From JANWVO01 sp964458495 (GTDB lineage Bacteria > Acidobacteriota > Terriglobia > Bryobacterales > Bryobacteraceae): a stretch of 64,000 nt of DNA. This document shows, in pieces, positions 50,510 through 59,595 of the stretch. The notes beneath the pieces were generated by a model. That model was not told where the DNA came from, searched no databases, and worked only from the letters and a program-made list of their open reading frames with translations. The stretch covers positions 248,001 to 312,000 of the forward strand of contig CAYWJB010000002.1 in NCBI GenBank assembly GCA_964458495.1, in the 5' to 3' direction. Position 1 is the first letter of the stretch. Each line of letters opens with the position of its first letter. Position numbers and translations under genes: made by a program.

Positions 50510-51609
50510 TCTCGAGGCGGGCGTTTTCGGCGGCGCTTCCAGTCCTCGCGGCGGCGTGCCGGCGCGGGGCGAAGGGTGGATTTCCGGGCCGCATGTATGT
50601 GGCCTCTGCGGGCGAAGCCGTGCTCGGCGTGGTGGACCTGGCGCGGTTCGCCTACGAGCGCTCCCTGCCCCTGCCGTCGCCGGCGTCGACCGTGATGGCG
50701 CACCGGGGACTGGTGTATGCGCTATGCCCGCAGGCGCGCGCTCTCATTGTGTTCGGAGGCGCCGACCCCCGTCCGCAAGCGCTGCTGCGGCTGCCCGGCG
50801 CGCCGCAGACGGCGGTGCTCAAGCACGGCCGGCTATGGTGCCTGGTGGCGGACCCGCCGCGCCTGCTGCCGGTGGATCTCGAGCCGCTGCGCATGCGCGC
50901 GTCCATCGTGCTGCCGGGGCCGCCCGTGAGCTTCGACGTTGCGGACCCACAGCCACGGGCCTGCATCGCACTGGGGCGCGGAGAGGTGGTGTTCGCGCAT
51001 CTGGAAACCGGGCTGGTGTTGCCGCCGCGCCTGATCGAAGACCGCCCGGGGCTGGTGCGCTTCCGCTCGGACGGGCGGGTGGCTGTTGTGGCAGGACTGG
51101 ACCGGCGGCAGCTGATCCTGCTGGAGGCGCAGACGCGCGACGTGATGGTGCAGCTGCCTCTGGCTGTCATGCCGGAACGGTTCTGTTTCAGCGCCGACGG
51201 TGGGCAGCTGTTCATTACCGGAGAGGGCAGCGACGCGGTGGTGATCGCCTATCCCTACCGCAGCGAAATCGCGCAGACGTCGCTGAGCGGGCGCAAGCCG
51301 GGCGAGATGGCGGCCAGCGCCTCGCCGCCCTTGCTGTTTGTCTCCAACCCTCAGGCGGGTTCGGTGACGACGTTCAGCATCGCCGAGCAACGCGTGGTGT
51401 CGGTGACCGGAGTGGGCGCCGGGCCGGGCCCCATCTACATCACGCCGGACCAGCAGTTCGCGCTGGTGCTGAACCAGGCGTCCGGGGACATGGCGGTGAT
51501 CCGGATTCCGGCGATTCCCGTGGACACGCGGAGGCGGAAAACGGCGCCGCTGCTGACGATGATCCCGGTGGGGCCGCAGCCGCGCGCGGCCGTGATCGTG
51601 CCCGCCTAG
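50506..51609 (+). CDS. exported beta-propeller protein, possible lipoprotein
   Basis: This 367-residue protein begins ISRRAFSAALPVLAAAC, a twin-arginine-like leader ending in a lipobox-like AAAC, and continues as a propeller with repeated strand blocks and a late GPGPIYITPDQQFALVLN segment like that of YVTN-type propellers. No catalytic residues are visible. The GTG at 50506 overlaps the zinc-ribbon gene. A role in scaffolding or binding is only a guess. Confidence 0.68.
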   Translation: MISRRAFSAALPVLAAACRRGAKGGFPGRMYVASAGEAVLGVVDLARFAYERSLPLPSPASTVMAHRGLVYALCPQARALIVFGGADPRPQALLRLPGAPQTAVLKHGRLWCLVADPPRLLPVDLEPLRMRASIVLPGPPVSFDVADPQPRACIALGRGEVVFAHLETGLVLPPRLIEDRPGLVRFRSDGRVAVVAGLDRRQLILLEAQTRDVMVQLPLAVMPERFCFSADGGQLFITGEGSDAVVIAYPYRSEIAQTSLSGRKPGEMAASASPPLLFVSNPQAGSVTTFSIAEQRVVSVTGVGAGPGPIYITPDQQFALVLNQASGDMAVIRIPAIPVDTRRRKTAPLLTMIPVGPQPRAAVIVPA

Positions 51610-51618
51610 GGGCCGCGC

Positions 51619-52863
51619 TCAGCCCAATTCGACGCGCGGGGCGGCCTCCTGCGGCGGCTGCGCCGGGGGCACGCCGCGGTAAAGCCAGTTGAGCACCGGC
51701 GGCGCGAGGATCGTGGTCATGACGGCCATGAACACGGCCACGCCGTAAACCGGCTGCGAGATGGCGCCCGCCTTCAGCCCGACCTGCGCCACCACCATGC
51801 CCACCTCGCCGCGCGGCGACATGCCGGCGCCCACGCGCGATGCATCCTTCCAGCCGAGCGCCGCCGCGCCCAAGCCGCAGCCGATCCACTTGGACGCCAC
51901 GGCAGCGATCAGGATCACCAGCGCCAGAACCACCGTGGCGCCGCTGCGGAACACACTCAAGTCCATCTGAAGCCCGATGGAGGCCAGAAAAAAGGGAACC
52001 ATCAGTTCGCCCGCGCCCCGCACCAGCGTGTGCAGGTGGTGCGAGGCTGTTTCCGCCAGCGCCATGCCGGCCAGAAACGCGCCGATGATGGCCGCCACCC
52101 CCGAGTAGGTGGCCAGCAGGGCCATCAGGAAGAGGAACGTGACGGCCACGGCGAACTCGGCCTCCTCGACGCGCAAGCCTTGCGTCAGCCTCGGAACCAC
52201 CATGCCGGCGGTTCGCGAGCCGTATTTGGCGACGGCCACGACGAACAGGATGGAGACGGCGGTGGAAGTGGCCAGCCCGGCCCAGTCCAGCCCGCCCGTG
52301 CGCGCCATTGAGGACACGACGGCCAGCACGAGCAGGCCCAGCACGTCGTCAATGACCGCCGCTGCCAGAATCACCTGCGCGGTGCGGTGGCTGAGCACGC
52401 CCTTCGATGCCAGCACCTGCGCGGTGATGCCCACGCTGGTAGCCACCATGGCCGCTCCCATGAAGATGGATTCGATCTGCGGATGCCCGGCGGCCATCAT
52501 GATGCCCCAGCCCGCGGCGAAAGGCAGAATGACGCCCAGAACCGCGGACAGGAGCGCCACCTTGCCCACGCGCAGCAGTTCGGTAGCCTTCACCTCCAGC
52601 CCGACCTGGAACAGCAGGAACATCACGCCGAGTTCGGCCATCGCGTGCAGCAGTTCGTCGTACTGGATCCAGCCGAAGCCCGAAGGGCCGATGACGATGC
52701 CCGCCACCAGCCCCCCGACAATGCCCGGCATGCGCAGGCGCTGGGCGGCCTCCGCCAGCAGCTTCGCGGCGCCAAAGACGATCAGGAGCTGCAGAGGAAG
52801 CTTGTCGACATCGCCCGAGGCGGCAAGGAACGCGGGCACGGGCTGTGAGAAGAGCGTCATCAT
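51619..52863 (-). CDS. Kef-type monovalent cation/proton antiporter (CPA2)
   Basis: This protein of about 414 residues has twelve or so hydrophobic helices and the NhaP/Kef-type ion-exchanger fold, with GGLVAGIVIGPSGFG, the VIDDVLGLLVL Asp pair in helix 5-like position, and SPRGEVGMVVAQ. It exchanges K+ or Na+ for H+; there is no TrkA-N regulatory domain. ATGs at 52863 and 52860 are both possible. It is divergent from amt with a 430-base gap and convergent with the propeller gene. Confidence 0.9.
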   Translation of the reverse strand: MMTLFSQPVPAFLAASGDVDKLPLQLLIVFGAAKLLAEAAQRLRMPGIVGGLVAGIVIGPSGFGWIQYDELLHAMAELGVMFLLFQVGLEVKATELLRVGKVALLSAVLGVILPFAAGWGIMMAAGHPQIESIFMGAAMVATSVGITAQVLASKGVLSHRTAQVILAAAVIDDVLGLLVLAVVSSMARTGGLDWAGLATSTAVSILFVVAVAKYGSRTAGMVVPRLTQGLRVEEAEFAVAVTFLFLMALLATYSGVAAIIGAFLAGMALAETASHHLHTLVRGAGELMVPFFLASIGLQMDLSVFRSGATVVLALVILIAAVASKWIGCGLGAAALGWKDASRVGAGMSPRGEVGMVVAQVGLKAGAISQPVYGVAVFMAVMTTILAPPVLNWLYRGVPPAQPPQEAAPRVELG

Positions 52864-53293
52864 TGAACGTGACGAATGCGCCCCGCGCTGCACGTTCGGG
52901 CGGGGCAGGCGGCGCCGCGGCCGGCGCGGCTCGCCCTTCCAGTGTACCGAAGCTGCCCGCCCGCCGCCCCCGATACATTTTTTGACTGAGCTTCAGAAGA
53001 ATTATCTGTTGGATTTCCGGCGCCCGTGCGGTTTAGCATCGGCATAAGCGGGCCGCGTCGGGCCCGCCGCAGCCGCCATGCATTTCTGGGTTGAAGACAG
53101 GCGGCGTTCCTCGCCCCAGTCTGGCAGTCCGCATTCCGAATCCAGCCGGTGCCCCGATCCATCGCGCAGGCGGCCGTCTGCGGAGCAGGTCACTGGTGCG
53201 CCTCCGTGGCGAAGCCGGCCCGTGCATGGCGGGCGGCGCCGCCAAGGCGCGGAAAGACGAGAAATCACGGAGACAGGATTGAAGTAAACGGCG
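52864..53293. other. 430-base gap between the antiporter and amt
   Basis: No gene is visible. It should hold divergent promoters. A TTGACT hexamer (52982-52987) faces amt but lacks a good -10 at 17 bases. A perfect 7-bp hairpin GCGGGCC/GGCCCGC (53048-53067) follows, and the last 200 bases before amt are GC-rich and could form a long leader. No sigma-54 consensus (TGGCAC-N5-TTGCA) was found. Confidence 0.4.
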
Positions 53294-54664
53294 ATGAAGT
53301 ATCTACCCATCTTTCTCTTCACAGCCGCGGCCTGGGCGGCCCCGGCGGATGTCAACGAAGCTCTGAAGACGGTCGAGTCGGCTGCCGCGTCGGCGCAGCT
53401 CGCAGCCGACAACGCATGGATGCTGGCCAGTTGCGCCCTCGTGCTGCTGATGACAGGCCCCGGGCTGGCGCTCTTCTACGGCGGGCTGGTGCGGCGCAAG
53501 AATGTGCTCGGCACCATGATGCACAGCTTCATTCTCATGGCGCTGGCCAGCGTGCTTTGGGCGGTGGCCGGCTACAGCCTCGCCTTCGGGGAGGGCAACG
53601 CCGTGGTAGGCGGTTTCCAGTACCTGTTCCTGCGAGGCGTCGGCATGGAGCCCAACGCGGACTATGCGGCGACGCTGCCGCACCTGACTTTCATGGCGTT
53701 CCAGATGATGTTCGCCATCATCACGCCGGCGCTGATTTCGGGCGCCTACGCGGAGCGGATCAAGTTCTCCGGCATGGTGGTCTACACGACGCTGTGGCTG
53801 TTCGTCGTTTACTTCCCGATGGCCCACATGGTGTGGGGCAAGGGCGGGCTGTTCAACGCATTCGCCGGCGGGAAGATCCCGTGCTTCGATTTCGCCGGAG
53901 GCACCGTGGTCCACATCACTTCGGGTGTCTCGGCGCTTGTGGCGGCCCTGTACCTGAGGCCGCGCGCAGGATATCTGGAGGAGCCGATGCGGCCGCATTC
54001 CCTCGTGTTGAGCTTCGCCGGCGCGTGCCTGCTATGGTTCGGGTGGTTCGGATTCAATGCGGGTTCCGCTCTTGGGGCAGGGCCGCTGGCGGCCTCGGCG
54101 TTCGTCGCCACACATTTCGGCGCAGCGGGCGGCGTTGCCGGCTGGCTGTTGGCAGAATGGATGCGCACGGGCAAGCCTTCCGTGCTGGGAGGCATTTCCG
54201 GCTGCGTGGCAGGGCTGGTGGCGATCACGCCGGCCTCGGGCTTCGTGCTGCCGATGCCGGCGCTGCTGATCGGACTGCTGGCGGGGCTGTTCTGCTACCT
54301 CATGGTGGCGGTGGTCAAGATGAAGCTCGGCTACGACGATTCGCTGGACGCTTTCGGCGTGCATGGAGCGGGCGGCACGCTGGGCGCGTTGCTGACAGGC
54401 GTGTTCGCCACCAACGCGGTCAACAACGCCCTGAAAGACAGTGCCGGGAACCCTGCGCCTCTGGGGCTGGTGGATGGCAACGCCATGCAGATCCTGAATC
54501 AGGGGCTGGGCGCGCTGGTCTCCATCGTCCTGGCGGCCGCAGGCAGCTTCATCTGCCTGAAGCTGGCCGACTGGACCGTTGGACTGCGCGCCGCGCCGGA
54601 GCATGAAACCGACGGGCTCGATCTTTCGATGCACGGCGAGGAAGGTTACAGTTTCGAGGCGTAA
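53294..54664 (+). CDS. amt: ammonium transporter
   Basis: This 456-residue protein has a signal-like first helix followed by eleven membrane helices. Family motifs are present: LMTGPGLALFYGGLVRRKN, the twin-His region ending in VHGAGGTLG, and FAGGTVVHITSG. It conducts ammonium into the cell and is closed by PII protein. The glnB gene follows after 15 bases. The 430-base gap upstream is described separately. Confidence 0.96.
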   Translation: MKYLPIFLFTAAAWAAPADVNEALKTVESAAASAQLAADNAWMLASCALVLLMTGPGLALFYGGLVRRKNVLGTMMHSFILMALASVLWAVAGYSLAFGEGNAVVGGFQYLFLRGVGMEPNADYAATLPHLTFMAFQMMFAIITPALISGAYAERIKFSGMVVYTTLWLFVVYFPMAHMVWGKGGLFNAFAGGKIPCFDFAGGTVVHITSGVSALVAALYLRPRAGYLEEPMRPHSLVLSFAGACLLWFGWFGFNAGSALGAGPLAASAFVATHFGAAGGVAGWLLAEWMRTGKPSVLGGISGCVAGLVAITPASGFVLPMPALLIGLLAGLFCYLMVAVVKMKLGYDDSLDAFGVHGAGGTLGALLTGVFATNAVNNALKDSAGNPAPLGLVDGNAMQILNQGLGALVSIVLAAAGSFICLKLADWTVGLRAAPEHETDGLDLSMHGEEGYSFEA

Positions 54665-54679
54665 GAGGGAGGTACTGCC

Positions 54680-55018
54680 GTGAAGAAAATCGAAGCCATT
54701 ATCCAGCCCTTCAAACTTGAGGACGTGAAGGAAGCCCTGAAGCAGATCGGCGTCGACGGCATGACCATCACGGAAGTGCGCGGACACGGGCGCCAGAAAG
54801 GACACAAGGAGGTCTACCGCGGCCACGAATACCAGGTGGACCTGCTGCCCAAGGCGAAGATCGAAATCTTTTGCCGCGCCGAGCGCGTGGAGGAGATCGT
54901 GTCGACGATCGCCAGTGTGGCGCGCACCGGCAAAATCGGCGACGGAAAGATCTTCGTGATGGCCGTGGAGGAGGCCGTGCGCATCCGTAATGACGACCGC
55001 GGCGTGGACGCCCTCTGA
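54680..55018 (+). CDS. glnB: nitrogen regulatory protein P-II
   Basis: This 112-residue protein binds ATP, ADP and 2-oxoglutarate and controls Amt and nitrogen enzymes. The T-loop carries Tyr51 in GHEYQVD (with Tyr46 in EVYRG), the uridylylation site, and the C-terminal signature TGKIGDGKIF is intact. The GTG start has GAGGGAGG upstream. Linked to amt it would be named glnK in enterics; the sequence does not distinguish the two. It overlaps glnD by 29 bases. Confidence 0.94.
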   Translation: MKKIEAIIQPFKLEDVKEALKQIGVDGMTITEVRGHGRQKGHKEVYRGHEYQVDLLPKAKIEIFCRAERVEEIVSTIASVARTGKIGDGKIFVMAVEEAVRIRNDDRGVDAL

Positions 55019-57434
55019 TTCCGGCGCCCGCGCCCTGCTGGAGCGCCGCACGCAGGGCGTGGACGCGCTGGTGCGGGAGGCGTTCGTCCTGCATCTGGAG
55101 GCCCCCGGCGTGGTCCTGCTGGCCGCCGGGGGCTACGGCCGGGGGCGGCTGTTCCCCTGCTCGGACGTCGATCTGCTGATCCTTTCGGCCCGGCCGTTTT
55201 CGACGCCACGGGAGCGCGACCGCATGGGCGAGTTCCTGCGGCGGCTGTGGGACGCGGGGCTGCGGGCGTCGCATTCGGTGCGCACGCCGGCTGAATGCTG
55301 CACGATCCAGCCAGGCAACACCGAACTGGCGTTCTCGCTGCTGGACCACCGTCTGCTGGCCGGAGACCCGGCGCTGTACAAGGAATTCGAGCCGCGCTGG
55401 CGGCGCTTCCTCCAGGCGCGCGGCGCGGAACTGGCGCACGCGCTCTGCTCCAGCTTCCGCGCGCGCCACGCGAGGTTTCAACGCACCGTCTTCCACCTGG
55501 AGCCCGATGTCAAGGAGGGGCCGGGAGGGCTGCGCGACCTGCAAGCGCGCGAGTGGCTGGAGCGCCTGTGCGGCCTGCGCCCGGCGCCGGAGAGCGCGGC
55601 GTCCTTCGATTGCGTGGCGGAGGTGCGGATCTTTCTGCACCACGTGCATGGGCGCGACAACAACGTGCTGGACTTCGATGCGCAGGAGGCCGCGGCGCGC
55701 GCCGGGCTTCTGCAGTCGTCCGATCCGGCCTCCTTCATGCGCGCCTGGTACCGCAACGCCGGCGCGGTGGTGCGGACGGCCGAGAAGGCGGTGGAGGAGT
55801 TCGAAGCGCAGGAGCGAGGGCGGCTATCAGCGTGGTTCGACCGCCGGAGACGGTTCTCGACTGCGGATTTCACGGTTTCCCGCGACCGCCTGTTTCTGAG
55901 GAACCCCGGCCAGCTGGACCACGACCCCGATTTGCCGCACCGTCTGTTCCTGCACGTGGCGCGGCACGGCGTCCCGCCGGCGCGCGAGACCGAGGCGCGG
56001 CTGGAGGCTTGTCAGGCGAAGTGGAAAGAGTCCCACGCCCGCAGGCCGGCGGGCGCGGCGTTCTGGCGGGAGCTGTTGAGCCAGCCACACGCGGCTGCGG
56101 CCATGCGCGCGATGCGCGCCACCGGATGGCTGGCGGCGGCGCTGCCGGCGTGGGACCGCATCGATCATCTGGTGGTGCCGGACTTCTACCACCGCTTCAC
56201 TGTCGACGAACACACCAACGTTGCGTTGGAAGCGCTGGAGGATCTGCGCGCGGAAACCGCCCCCCCGCGCCGCTTTCTGGCTGAACTGTGGGAAGAGTGC
56301 GGACGCGACCAGTGGCTGGTGCGGCTGGCGCTGCTGCTGCACGACACCGGGAAAGGCTCCGGGCGGGATCATACGGATGAGTCGCTCGACATCGCCCGCG
56401 ACTTCCTGCGCCGCGAGGGTTTTCCGGAACGGGAGCAAGTCGCGGTGCTGTTCCTGATCGGCAAACACCTGCTGCTGAACGAGGCGATGCAGACGCGCGA
56501 CATCGCCGCTTCCGAGACGCAGCGGTGGCTGGCAAGGGAAGCCGGCACCGCCGACCGGCTGCGGATGCTCGTGTTGCTCACCTACGCCGATGTGAGCGCC
56601 GTCGGCGCCGGGCGGATGACGGCGTGGCGCGCGGCGCAGCTGCTGAGCCTGCACCGGACGCTGCACGCGCGGATTGAGAGCGGACTGGATGAGCCCGCCG
56701 ACAATGGCGCGGAGCTGCTGGAACGCTTGAGCCCGGCGGCCCGGGCGCTGCTGGAAGGGCTGCCGGCACGGTACCGGTGGGGCCGCGGCCTGGAGGATTT
56801 CGAAAGGGACGCGAAGCTGGCGGAGGACGCACGGCAGCGCAAGGCGGCGGCGCGCATCGCGCCGGCTGACGGCGCATGGGCCGCGTGGGTGGCGGCAGCG
56901 GACCATCCGCGGCTGTTTGCCGATCTCGCCGGGGCGCTTTCCTCGTTCGGAATGGAGATCGTGGAGTGCGAAGCCTACACCCACGTCGGCGGGTTTGCCG
57001 TCGACGTGTTCCGGTTCGAAGATCCGCACCGCACGCTGGAGTTGAACCCGCCGGAACAGGAGCGGTTGCGCGACACGCTGGAGCGCGCCGCGGCAGGCAC
57101 GATCTCGGCTGCGGAACTTCTGCGCAGGCGGGCGCCGCGCCGCGCGCCCCGGCAGGCGGCCGCAATGGCCCCCGCCATCACATTCTCCGAGGACCTTTCC
57201 GGACAGGCGACGGTGGTGGAGGTGGTGGCGCAGGACCGGCCCGGGCTGCTGCACGATCTGGCGGCGGCGCTGTCGGCGGCAGGCTGCGACATCCGGCTGG
57301 TTCTTGTGGATACGCGCGCCCACAAGGCGATTGACGTGTTCTACGTCACTCTCGGCGGGCGGCCCCTGAGCGCGGAAGAAATCCCGCGCCTGCGCGGCTC
57401 GCTGGCAGGGGCTTGCGCCGGGCCGTGCGCCTAG
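54990..57434 (+). CDS. glnD: [protein-PII] uridylyltransferase / uridylyl-removing enzyme
   Basis: This 814-residue sensor of glutamine adds or removes UMP on PII. The nucleotidyltransferase motif GGYGRGRLFPCSDVDLL (about residues 47-63) is followed by a PII-uridylyltransferase linker, an HD domain with LLLHDTGKG near residue 450, and two C-terminal ACT domains (about 630-700 and 735-805), where glutamine binds. The length is slightly below E. coli GlnD. The start overlaps glnB. The cluster amt-glnB-glnD forms one regulatory unit. Confidence 0.94.
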   Translation: MTTAAWTPSDSGARALLERRTQGVDALVREAFVLHLEAPGVVLLAAGGYGRGRLFPCSDVDLLILSARPFSTPRERDRMGEFLRRLWDAGLRASHSVRTPAECCTIQPGNTELAFSLLDHRLLAGDPALYKEFEPRWRRFLQARGAELAHALCSSFRARHARFQRTVFHLEPDVKEGPGGLRDLQAREWLERLCGLRPAPESAASFDCVAEVRIFLHHVHGRDNNVLDFDAQEAAARAGLLQSSDPASFMRAWYRNAGAVVRTAEKAVEEFEAQERGRLSAWFDRRRRFSTADFTVSRDRLFLRNPGQLDHDPDLPHRLFLHVARHGVPPARETEARLEACQAKWKESHARRPAGAAFWRELLSQPHAAAAMRAMRATGWLAAALPAWDRIDHLVVPDFYHRFTVDEHTNVALEALEDLRAETAPPRRFLAELWEECGRDQWLVRLALLLHDTGKGSGRDHTDESLDIARDFLRREGFPEREQVAVLFLIGKHLLLNEAMQTRDIAASETQRWLAREAGTADRLRMLVLLTYADVSAVGAGRMTAWRAAQLLSLHRTLHARIESGLDEPADNGAELLERLSPAARALLEGLPARYRWGRGLEDFERDAKLAEDARQRKAAARIAPADGAWAAWVAAADHPRLFADLAGALSSFGMEIVECEAYTHVGGFAVDVFRFEDPHRTLELNPPEQERLRDTLERAAAGTISAAELLRRRAPRRAPRQAAAMAPAITFSEDLSGQATVVEVVAQDRPGLLHDLAAALSAAGCDIRLVLVDTRAHKAIDVFYVTLGGRPLSAEEIPRLRGSLAGACAGPCA

Positions 57435-57495
57435 AGACAGGACAGCACGGCCGCAAAGTCGGGTGGTATCATGCACGCCTAAGGAGATTGCGCCT

Positions 57496-58749
57496 ATGCA
57501 TCTGCGGGTACTCTCATTCGTCCTGGCCGGCGGAAAAGGCACGCGGCTTTATCCGCTCACAAAAGAACGGGCCAAGCCGGCCGTTCCCTTCGGCGGCCAG
57601 TACCGCATCGTGGATTTCGTGCTCTCCAACCTTGTCAATTCCGGGCTTCATTCGATCTATGTGCTCATCCAGTTCAAGAGCCAGTCTCTGCTGCAACACC
57701 TGCGCGACGGCTGGGAGTTCTCCGGCATTCTGAAAGACCGCTACATCATCCCCGTGCCGGCGCAGATGCGTTCCCCCGGCGAGACCTGGTACCGGGGCAC
57801 GGCGGACGCGATTTTCCAGAACGTCAACCTGATCGAGCAGTCCGAGCCGCATCTGGTGGCCGTATTCGGCGCCGATCACGTCTACCGCATGAACGTGCGC
57901 GAGATGATCGAATTCCACGAGCAGAAGCGGGCGCAGGCCACGGTAGCCGCCATCCCGGTGCCGAAGGAGCAGGCCGTCGAGTTCGGCGTCATCGAGATCG
58001 ACGCCGACGGCCGCATCCGGGCGTTTCACGAGAAGAAGGCGGACGCGCCCGCCATTCCCGGCGATCCGCAACGCGTGCTGGCCTCGATGGGCAACTATGT
58101 GTTCTCCACGCCGGCCCTGCTGAAGTATCTCTACGAGGACGCCCGGGACGAGACATCGACCCACGATTTCGGGCGCGACATCCTGCCGAAGTGGGTGGAG
58201 CGGGGCGACGTCTACGCTTACGACTTCAACACGAACCACATCCCGGGCGATCCCGTGGGCGCGCCCGTCTACTGGCGCGACGTCGGCACCATCGACGCGT
58301 ATTACGACGCCAACATGGATCTGCGCTCAGTCAGTCCTGTGCTGAACCTCTATAACAGGCAGTGGCCTCTGCGCACAGCCGGCTACGAGGATCCGCCGGC
58401 GAAGTTCACTTTCGACGAGGAGAACCGCCGCGGGCAGGCGATCGATTCCATCGTGAGCGCGGGATCGATCCTTTCCGGCGGCATGGTGCGCAATTCGGTG
58501 ATCGGCCGCGGAGTGCGCGTGCATTCGGGCGCCGTGGTGGAGGACTCCATCATCTTTGACAATTGCGACATCGGCCGCCGCGCGCGCATCCGGCGGGCGA
58601 TCCTTGACAAGAACGTGGTCATCCCCGAGGATGCAGTGATCGGCCACGATGTCGAGGCCGACCGCAAGAAGCACCACGTGACGGAGAGCGGGATCGTGGT
58701 GATCGAGGGACGGCGCTCGCGCGTGCCCGTTTCCCCGCTGGAGATCTGA
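57496..58749 (+). CDS. glgC: glucose-1-phosphate adenylyltransferase
   Basis: This 417-residue enzyme makes ADP-glucose from ATP and glucose-1-phosphate, the first committed step of glycogen synthesis. The N-terminal AGGKGTRLYPLT pyrophosphorylase loop, WYRGTADAIFQN, FGADHVYRM and a C-terminal left-handed beta-helix (about 300-417) are visible. ATG 57496 is preceded by AAGGAG. A TATCAT hexamer at 57467-57472 may be its -10 element, but no -35 is convincing. Confidence 0.96.
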   Translation: MHLRVLSFVLAGGKGTRLYPLTKERAKPAVPFGGQYRIVDFVLSNLVNSGLHSIYVLIQFKSQSLLQHLRDGWEFSGILKDRYIIPVPAQMRSPGETWYRGTADAIFQNVNLIEQSEPHLVAVFGADHVYRMNVREMIEFHEQKRAQATVAAIPVPKEQAVEFGVIEIDADGRIRAFHEKKADAPAIPGDPQRVLASMGNYVFSTPALLKYLYEDARDETSTHDFGRDILPKWVERGDVYAYDFNTNHIPGDPVGAPVYWRDVGTIDAYYDANMDLRSVSPVLNLYNRQWPLRTAGYEDPPAKFTFDEENRRGQAIDSIVSAGSILSGGMVRNSVIGRGVRVHSGAVVEDSIIFDNCDIGRRARIRRAILDKNVVIPEDAVIGHDVEADRKKHHVTESGIVVIEGRRSRVPVSPLEI

Positions 58750-58773
58750 ACCGCGCCTGGCGCCGCTTCGCGT

Positions 58774-58789
58774 CCGCGCGGGCGCGCGG
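58774..58789. terminator. GC hairpin between convergent glgC and infC
   Basis: CCGCGC and GCGCGG pair around GGGC in the 41-base gap between the stops of glgC and infC. It may end both transcripts. There is no T run, so the call is weak. Confidence 0.3.
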
Positions 58790-58790
58790 G

Positions 58791-59414
58791 TCAGCCTTGC
58801 GCGCCTTCGCCGGTCGGCCCCGGAGGCGGCGCCGGCGCGGCGGCGGGCTTCGGCTCCGGCGGTTTCTCTTTCTTCGTTTCCTTCTTCGTGGGCGTGATGA
58901 TGATGTGAGCGAAGCGTCCTTCCAGGCGCGGCTGTCCTTCGACGGAGCCGTATTGGGCAAGATCCCCTGCGAGCCGCATCAGCAGTTTCTTGCCCAGGTC
59001 CGCGTGGGCGATTTCGCGGCCGCGGAACTGCACCAGGGCCTTGACGCGGTTTCCTTCGGTGAGGAAGCGGATGGCGTGCTTGAGCTTGAAGTTGTAGTCG
59101 TGATCGTCGGTGTTGGGGCGGAATTTGAGCTCCTTCACCTGGATCACGTGCTGTTTCTTCTTCGCTTCCTGCTGCTTCTTCTTCTGCTCGTACTGCCACT
59201 GCCCGTAGTCCATCGCCTTGGCGACGGGGGGCTCGGCTGTGGGCGCGACGAGGATGAGGTCGAGCCCCAGCTCCTTGGCCCGGCGGATCGCCTGTTGCGT
59301 CGGCATGACCTCGACGACGCCGTCGGGGAACACAGCCCGCACTTCGCGGGCCCGGATCGCCTCATTGACGTTCTCTCTGACTTTGACGCGAGGGCGGGGG
59401 AATCTAGGATGCAT
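58791..59414 (-). CDS. infC: translation initiation factor IF-3
   Basis: This 207-residue protein binds the 30S subunit and checks start-codon pairing. The N-terminal domain starts with VNEAIRAREVRAV, the linker is rich in Lys/Gln (EQKKKQQEAKKKQ), and the C-terminal domain has KELKFRPNTDDHDY and the RGREIAH motif. A Pro/Ala/Lys tail (about residues 176-207) exceeds the usual length. The start is an ordinary ATG at 59414 rather than the AUU/AUC often used for infC; no clear Shine-Dalgarno site precedes it. rpmI and rplT, its usual followers, are absent. Confidence 0.94.
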   Translation of the reverse strand: MHPRFPRPRVKVRENVNEAIRAREVRAVFPDGVVEVMPTQQAIRRAKELGLDLILVAPTAEPPVAKAMDYGQWQYEQKKKQQEAKKKQHVIQVKELKFRPNTDDHDYNFKLKHAIRFLTEGNRVKALVQFRGREIAHADLGKKLLMRLAGDLAQYGSVEGQPRLEGRFAHIIITPTKKETKKEKPPEPKPAAAPAPPPGPTGEGAQG

Positions 59415-59467
59415 GCAGTCTGTCTATGGGGGAGTTTGTCTGCCGGATTCCGGTTCTGCTGAAACGG

Positions 59468-59507
59468 AAAAAGGGCGTCGAACCGGGAAATGACCCGGCG
59501 CACGCCC
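59468..59507 (-). terminator. intrinsic-terminator-like hairpin in the infC leader
   Basis: On the minus strand GGGCGT...ACGCCC and an inner CCGGG...CCCGG form a two-part stem followed directly by TTTTT. It lies 54 bases before the infC start codon and 85 bases behind the sialidase-like gene. It could end that gene's transcript or act as an attenuator in the infC leader; the promoter at 59565-59595 would place it inside the leader. Confidence 0.6.
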
Positions 59508-59564
59508 TGCTTTCAGAGAATCCGCGAAATTGGGGAAGCCTCAGAATCTGCTCCCTACCCTCCC

Positions 59565-59595
59565 AATATACACTGGCCGCCAAATGGCGCGTCAA
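59565..59595 (-). promoter_or_regulatory. candidate infC promoter
   Basis: On the minus strand TTGACG (59595-59590, overlapping the stop of the sialidase-like gene) and TATATT (59570-59565) are spaced by 19 bases, two more than ideal. A start near 59558 would give infC a leader of about 144 bases containing the terminator-like hairpin. The spacing makes the call moderate. Confidence 0.4.

Noticed and set aside
52864..53293. Sigma-54 promoter upstream of amt
   Set aside because: No TGGCAC-N5-TTGCA match was found; the best partial match lacks the GC at -12.
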